Part shown: positions 17,001-20,854 of the stretch, piece by piece
How the letters are laid out: every line of letters starts with the position of its first letter
Position numbering within the stretch: the stretch's first letter is position 1
Assembly (NCBI GenBank): GCA_021769025.1
Contig: JAETTS010000006.1
Span: 1-20,854 of the forward strand
DNA: 20,854 nucleotides
Reading direction: 5' to 3'
Source: Enterocloster bolteae
GTDB taxonomy: Bacteria > Bacillota_A > Clostridia > Lachnospirales > Lachnospiraceae
Program-made: the position numbers and the translations under genes
Notes under the pieces: generated by a model
Told to the model about the DNA's origin: nothing
What the model saw: the letters and a program-made list of their open reading frames with translations, nothing else
Database searches by the model: none

Positions 17001-18149
17001 TTTTCCCAGGTGCAATTGGCGTGTACGTTGGTTCCCCAATGTGAGGAAGATGACAGCCATAACCCTTATGAGAAAGGCATTGTCTGGTCCGTATCAGATC
17101 CCGATGCGCTTTTGATAAAACAGGACGGAACCATCATTCCCAATCGGAATGCCATGTGGATAAAGGAGGCCTTTAAAAAAGCACCCTACACGGCATCGAA
17201 GACCGTGTGGGTATCTGCTTCAGCAAAGGACAACGGGTTTTCGGACAAGATACCAGTGACGTTGAGCCTTCAGACTGAGTGTGTGGAGTTTCCCGAGAAA
17301 CATGTCACCTATGATGTGGTTTTGACAAAAACAGGAAGAAAGGCTAACCCTGTCTTTCAGTGGTCTGGTACAGAAAAAAAGCAGAATCAAGCGATAACTT
17401 ACCCACAGAGCCAGAAGATGGTCTATACATCATCAAAACCAGAAGTTCTTGCAGTCTCCGGGGATGGAACAACGGTTTTGGCCACCAACCTGGAAACGGA
17501 ATGGGTGAAAAAAGCTTTATCGTTTCCGTATAAGTCTTCAGAGATGGTGACAATCTCTGCAACCAACGGTACCAGTGTGGATACTTGTACTGTGACATTA
17601 AACCTGAAGGTTGTAGACCAAACCATGTCTTCCGGTTCTGGGGGAGGAAGCGGAGGAGGAAGCTATAGTGGTGGGATTTCCACAGGGATCACTCCAGCCG
17701 GAAGCAGGCTGCCATCTGCCGCGCCAGCCGGGAGCGTAGCTGGAACCTGGATTCAGACAGCAGACGGAAGATGGACATTTACGTCAGGCGGAAGAACCTA
17801 CAATAACGAATGGGCTTACATTCACAATCCATACGCTGATGCAGACAAAGGGCAGAATCCGGCGGACTGGTTTCGGTTTGACGGTACAGGACATATGGTG
17901 ACCGGGTGGTTTACGGATCAAGACGGAAAACGATATTACCTAAATCCTGTGTCGGACAATACTTTGGGCAGGATGATAACTGGATGGAGATGGATTGATG
18001 GAACCGATGGGAAGAAACGCTGCTACTATTTTAATCCGGTTTCAGACGGAACCAAAGGCGCATTGCTTTTCAATGCTGTGACCCCAGACGGATATATGGT
18101 TGATAAGGACGGAATATGGATCGTCAATGGAGTCGCCATGTTACGATAA
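14016..18149 (+). CDS. Giant secreted wall protein: GLUG-like repeats, four Ig-like repeats, choline-binding-type C-terminus
   Basis: A 1377-residue predicted surface protein; ATG 14016 follows AAAGGAG. Residues 1-33 are a signal peptide (hydrophobic core WIVCGVILMQFMIPSLASVNA). Near 54 is EIATPSNVSG, a linker motif. About 115-380 is a beta-helix-like region with GLUG-type units (GGIAGYTDGG, VGGITGE, VGGIAGNMDG, VGGIVGKYES). About 560-638 is a bacterial-repeat-like segment (YSFLMPDRDTEINVRYRK). About 639-1203 holds four degenerate Ig-like repeats sharing a [ST]G[DR][RK]K-P strand, a W-SVSDPD strand and a closing VTL-L-DQT strand. A Gly/Ser linker (about 1205-1221) leads to choline-binding-type repeats at about 1244-1377 (GWFTDQDGKRYYLN, GWRWIDGTDGKKRCYYFN). 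The C-terminus suggests non-covalent wall attachment; no LPXTG is present. Its ligand is unknown. Confidence 0.88.
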   Translation: MKRIRMQMREWKWIVCGVILMQFMIPSLASVNAAQDSGRLERKSAFVHRTLLPEPVEIATPSNVSGQPPENLAASIAKRSQFLRDRPQSGDLWTDWAGETHFPGDGDEEAPYQISTLSQLMGLSEDVANGNSYEGMYIELTQDIDLGGLSINNGSWNPIGWYQDEEEMKEEVVHGFKGNFDGRGNTIRGLKIVDTSRELRNVGLFGSIQGGCVKHLTIEADDICGADRIAVLSGSISGDAVILDVTVSGYLHGESSQKNSGNAGGIAGYTDGGRSRVTVENCTADGIVINSQSADGCVGGITGETHKTDLVDNQVYTQDGTSDRIQGKGYVGGIAGNMDGTNIYNSYVDGTIGGNKTKAVGGIVGKYESGNLVLARFAGDISRTNNGAAACEGTFVGTRESRDTFTYGTEKGNNLSYLFTNTAGKAKQVFGSKIDGDNSYTKSAQIGYWTDNETRYTILSGITEVKDKELYFYEKLEEGVRSIITRKLGNEFTAQGAAKDLRFRLDHFAPGYQGEPVTGYLLSVPRIDAKNANGTYDTDVALLTALPNGNQSYYRTIDKDHGAAVAPGIAVTVVTAPKNTNENRYQMIVDETEDGGVEPPTYIDQDGQQVPMNYVAGGSYSFLMPDRDTEINVRYRKVTTRLLVSPEDTRLSVIHTRSGDRKKPDTQTEVRNGEGTLIARYLNGIPDSSVEVQPIAIHGEHNSYGDTADRTMKWSVDDPDLIQMTATAGYTTEDARILPNLSGSFIQTILNREIQTQANSQYQEIIQPTIYEKDGVVTATTNPETSVDQCPVYGNCRVTVTFQILDQTTRRVEGLSLNKSNIVCTVIRKLTGDRKNPTEEIFCTEPVILSAKLSPQQPFFKNVAWKDEESQQILTLFPSGEHGENLSVGIRYDAEGKGNPAWIQNVINEDNQRRKEDPYVKLSGSAQYEETITATSEDQTNGIVSGTCHVTVRFVTSDETIIRPEAVHIDRRQVTYPLSVKKEGNSQSKTMTETGFSQVQLACTLVPQCEEDDSHNPYEKGIVWSVSDPDALLIKQDGTIIPNRNAMWIKEAFKKAPYTASKTVWVSASAKDNGFSDKIPVTLSLQTECVEFPEKHVTYDVVLTKTGRKANPVFQWSGTEKKQNQAITYPQSQKMVYTSSKPEVLAVSGDGTTVLATNLETEWVKKALSFPYKSSEMVTISATNGTSVDTCTVTLNLKVVDQTMSSGSGGGSGGGSYSGGISTGITPAGSRLPSAAPAGSVAGTWIQTADGRWTFTSGGRTYNNEWAYIHNPYADADKGQNPADWFRFDGTGHMVTGWFTDQDGKRYYLNPVSDNTLGRMITGWRWIDGTDGKKRCYYFNPVSDGTKGALLFNAVTPDGYMVDKDGIWIVNGVAMLR

Positions 18150-18166
18150 GGAGAGGGCAGACAGGT

Positions 18167-20854
18167 ATGAAACAGAAGATAACGCGTGTATTGGCCAGTC
18201 TCTTGGCCCTGGTTTGCTTCGGCATGCTGTTCCTTCCTCTAAGTGATGTTAACTTTTTTGTCAGCCAGGCGGCTACATTCAGAGGAAAAAATATCTGGAC
18301 CAACGGGCCGGAGGCCATCTATGGACGAAATCGAAACTGGATGTATAAGTGGACAGACGGGTGGCAGATGACATTCTGCATTGCCCCGAGAAACCATATG
18401 GGCAGTACCATTACAGCGGAGGCCCGACGGACGAATATTGATGATGATGAGATTCCTTACATTAAAAGCAAAGAGGATTATGAGAAACTGGCGATGATTT
18501 GTACCTGGTATGACACCAATGGTTCCATTCATGCAGATAATGCCACCTATGCGGCTGCTCAGTCGGCAATATGGGCGATCATGGAGGACGGGTGGGAAAG
18601 CGCAGATTCCGTTGCCAGCATGGTATCCGGACATGTGCCAGGCACGTATGAGAAGTGGCAGAAGCTGAAAGCGTATGTGGAAGAGGAGGGGAATGGCGGA
18701 AATGGTATCCCGGAATGGTGTTTTGCATCAGCATATTCCGGAAAGCCTCAACAGATGGTTCTGGAGAATGGGGTGTGGACGGCTTCGCTGGACATTTCTT
18801 CGGCTCCCCAGCTGGCAACCCTCAACTGGACTTTTGAGGGAGACAGTACTGGGTGGAATAAGTCCGTGGCAGATGGAAAGATGACCTTTACCTATAGTGG
18901 GAACTCCGTACAGCCTATGACCTTGTCTGCAGAATTACCCCATGAATTAAGTGGGTTTGCCAAAAACACAACATCTCTGAATCTTTATATACCGAAAGGG
19001 GACAGAAGCCAGATTCAGGCAATGATTTCTGCCGGGCCGTTTCAGGCTAAGCTGTATGTCCATCTGGCTTTTGGACCCGCGACTGAAGAGCCAGCCCTTC
19101 CGGAGGTTGTCATTTACCGGCATACAGAAACTTTTGATGCCCATTATACCTTTGATGTGAGAAAATATTGTGCGGAGACCGGAAAACCCCTTGAAGGAGC
19201 CATATTCCAGATTTTGGAGGCATTTGATGAAGAACAGGTGGAAGGGAATCTGGAACCAGAACAGATGACGCCGAAGCCGTCTGCCTGGGAGGACTTTAAA
19301 GTCTGTGGAGAGGCCAGGACGGATGAAGCCGGATCTTTTTCTCATACAGATGAAAAACAGTATGAATATTCCAAGACCTACTGTGACGGACACCCGGAGC
19401 CGGAATATATGGAGGTTCCGGAAGCTTGTGAAGGGGAAGATCATTCGGATGAGATTGCCGCGGTAGAAGAAGCCAATGAGGCTCTGCAGGCTCAGTGGGA
19501 AGCCCTGGTAGAGGCGTGTGAAGCGGAAACGGATTTTCACGGTATGGAGCCGGGGGAAGGTCTGGAGATGATGCTTAAAGACCGGGATGAGACCTATGAA
19601 CAGTTTATCAACTTAAATTATGATTATACGGTTCAGGAGATTCAGGCCAGATATGGTTATCTTCGCCATGGACTCCATCCGGAGGATGAGAAGATTCCAG
19701 TGGTGCGGATGAACTCTTCGGAGGCAGGAGCAAATCATGAAATAATAGAGAAAGAGGTAGTCATCAATAAGGAAGTAGGCGTTCCGGCGGAGTATGAAGA
19801 AGAAACGAATAAAACGGACAGAAAATTTGAGGCTATCAGAACCGATGAGAACGTTGAACCAAAGAAAAGCACCAGTATGGGGGATCAGGAGGACAAAACA
19901 AATCCACAGGAAGTAAGGCTTCTTGATACAATCACTTCAGGAATAACCGGTGACAAAAGGAGGGCTACAAGCAGCAATGCCACAAGAGACCGTACGGTTA
20001 ATAACAATGAATATGTAATCAGAAAAGCCACAAACAGCGATGCCTTACCCAGAGAAAGTGAAGGCCAGAATATAAATGACCCGAATACAAGTATGGAAAC
20101 AGATAAGATCAAGCCGATCATAACATTTGCATCGGTTGGAGAGTCTGTGAATGCAAGAGCCTTTCAGGAAAGGACAAGACAAGCAGCGGCACCAGGGGAG
20201 GATGATGACTGGGAACACGGAGGGGAAGTTTCCCTTCCGGAGCCTATAGAGGATGATGTTCCGTGGATAGAACCAGCTGGTACTGCGGATCAGATAGGTT
20301 ATACTTTCCTCATCCGTGATCACCGTACCGAGGGGGAGATTCATATCAACAAGCGGGATCTGGAACTTCAGAGAGGAGAATCCAAAGACTATGACAGCTA
20401 TGGAGAATCTCAGGGAGACGGAACCCTGGAAGGGGCGGTTTATGGCCTTTATGCAGCAGAAGATATCATTCATCCAGACGGAAAGACCGGGGTGGTATAT
20501 CCAAAAGGGACTCTGACAGCGATTGCCACCACCAATCTAAAAGGCGATGCCTCATTTTTAGCCTATACAGAAGAATGCGGTACCTGGAAAATAGGGGGAC
20601 AGATCTGGGTGGGCCATCCTCTGATTCTGGGGCAATACTATGTAAAGGAGATTACCCGGTCGGAAGGATATGAATTGTCTGTCTGTGGGGCAGACCAGCC
20701 CATTAGCAATCTGCACACAGATAAGGCGGAGGCAGATGTGACAGGAAGGGCAGATGTAACGACAGCTATGGCTCATCCCATTGACATGCACGATGGTTCC
20801 TGGCTTGAGTTTGATGTGGCCTATCAGAATACTTTTCAGGGGTTTGACCTTCTG
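18167..20854 (+). CDS. Thioester-domain / SpaA (CnaB) surface adhesin, open at the window's right edge
   Basis: The frame runs from ATG 18167 (after TAAGGAGAGGG) to the window end, 896 codons with no stop. A signal peptide covers about 1-35 (LASLLALVCFGMLFLPL ... SQA). A thioester domain follows: Cys71 in MTFCIAPRN and Gln132 in AAQSAIWAIM fit the Cys and the TQxAIW-type Gln that form an internal thioester for covalent host or surface binding. From about 328 a CnaB/SpaA-type domain starts (FDVRKYCAETGKPLEGAIFQI, candidate Lys333) and is split by a long acidic, Cys-containing insert to about residue 715. A second CnaB domain starts at EGEIHINKRD with Lys729, the E-box glutamate Glu828 in YYVKEITRSEGY, and Asn888 in AYQNT as candidate isopeptide partners. 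Further domains and the wall anchor lie beyond the window. Confidence 0.9.
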   Translation, partial: MKQKITRVLASLLALVCFGMLFLPLSDVNFFVSQAATFRGKNIWTNGPEAIYGRNRNWMYKWTDGWQMTFCIAPRNHMGSTITAEARRTNIDDDEIPYIKSKEDYEKLAMICTWYDTNGSIHADNATYAAAQSAIWAIMEDGWESADSVASMVSGHVPGTYEKWQKLKAYVEEEGNGGNGIPEWCFASAYSGKPQQMVLENGVWTASLDISSAPQLATLNWTFEGDSTGWNKSVADGKMTFTYSGNSVQPMTLSAELPHELSGFAKNTTSLNLYIPKGDRSQIQAMISAGPFQAKLYVHLAFGPATEEPALPEVVIYRHTETFDAHYTFDVRKYCAETGKPLEGAIFQILEAFDEEQVEGNLEPEQMTPKPSAWEDFKVCGEARTDEAGSFSHTDEKQYEYSKTYCDGHPEPEYMEVPEACEGEDHSDEIAAVEEANEALQAQWEALVEACEAETDFHGMEPGEGLEMMLKDRDETYEQFINLNYDYTVQEIQARYGYLRHGLHPEDEKIPVVRMNSSEAGANHEIIEKEVVINKEVGVPAEYEEETNKTDRKFEAIRTDENVEPKKSTSMGDQEDKTNPQEVRLLDTITSGITGDKRRATSSNATRDRTVNNNEYVIRKATNSDALPRESEGQNINDPNTSMETDKIKPIITFASVGESVNARAFQERTRQAAAPGEDDDWEHGGEVSLPEPIEDDVPWIEPAGTADQIGYTFLIRDHRTEGEIHINKRDLELQRGESKDYDSYGESQGDGTLEGAVYGLYAAEDIIHPDGKTGVVYPKGTLTAIATTNLKGDASFLAYTEECGTWKIGGQIWVGHPLILGQYYVKEITRSEGYELSVCGADQPISNLHTDKAEADVTGRADVTTAMAHPIDMHDGSWLEFDVAYQNTFQGFDLL

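Overview
The window looks like chromosomal DNA of a Gram-positive, anaerobic, gut-type Clostridia, most likely Lachnospiraceae (Enterocloster/Hungatella-like). The reasons are strong Shine-Dalgarno sites before almost every gene, a lipobox solute-binding protein, a pectin-oligosaccharide island of the LplB/LplC/YtcQ type, a thioester/SpaA surface protein and choline-binding-type wall repeats. The genus is an inference from gene style only. All supported genes are on the + strand. No tRNA, rRNA, CRISPR array or transposase was seen.

Region 1 (1-9139) is a carbohydrate island. Two ABC permeases (the first cut by the window edge) and a lipoprotein binding protein form an importer with no ATPase gene in view. 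After a 732-base spacer come an ankyrin-GH43 fusion, a GH28 galacturonase, a beta-lactamase-fold serine hydrolase and a CE12-type acetylesterase. None of the four enzymes has a signal peptide. The inferred logic is import of pectin (rhamnogalacturonan or xylo/arabino-galacturonan) oligosaccharides followed by debranching, deacetylation and exo-cleavage in the cytoplasm. The 2844-3575 spacer holds two related large hairpin elements in inverted orientation. Their stems differ in sequence but stay paired. A different long imperfect palindrome lies between the GH43 and GH28 genes.

Region 2 (9140-12620) is housekeeping-like. It has a promoter, a glycogen branching enzyme gene (glgB) interrupted by two in-frame stop codons in an otherwise intact reading frame, then an MscS-type channel with an intrinsic terminator.

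Region 3 (12621-20854) is a surface-protein operon. A strong sigma-A-type promoter and a leader of about 170 nt precede three closely spaced genes: a secreted DUF6273-like protein, a 1377-residue secreted protein (GLUG-like repeats, four degenerate Ig-like repeats, Gly/Ser linker, choline-binding-type repeats), and a large protein open at the right edge that carries an internal-thioester domain and SpaA/CnaB-type isopeptide domains. Together they look like a covalent adhesin or pilus-like surface system.
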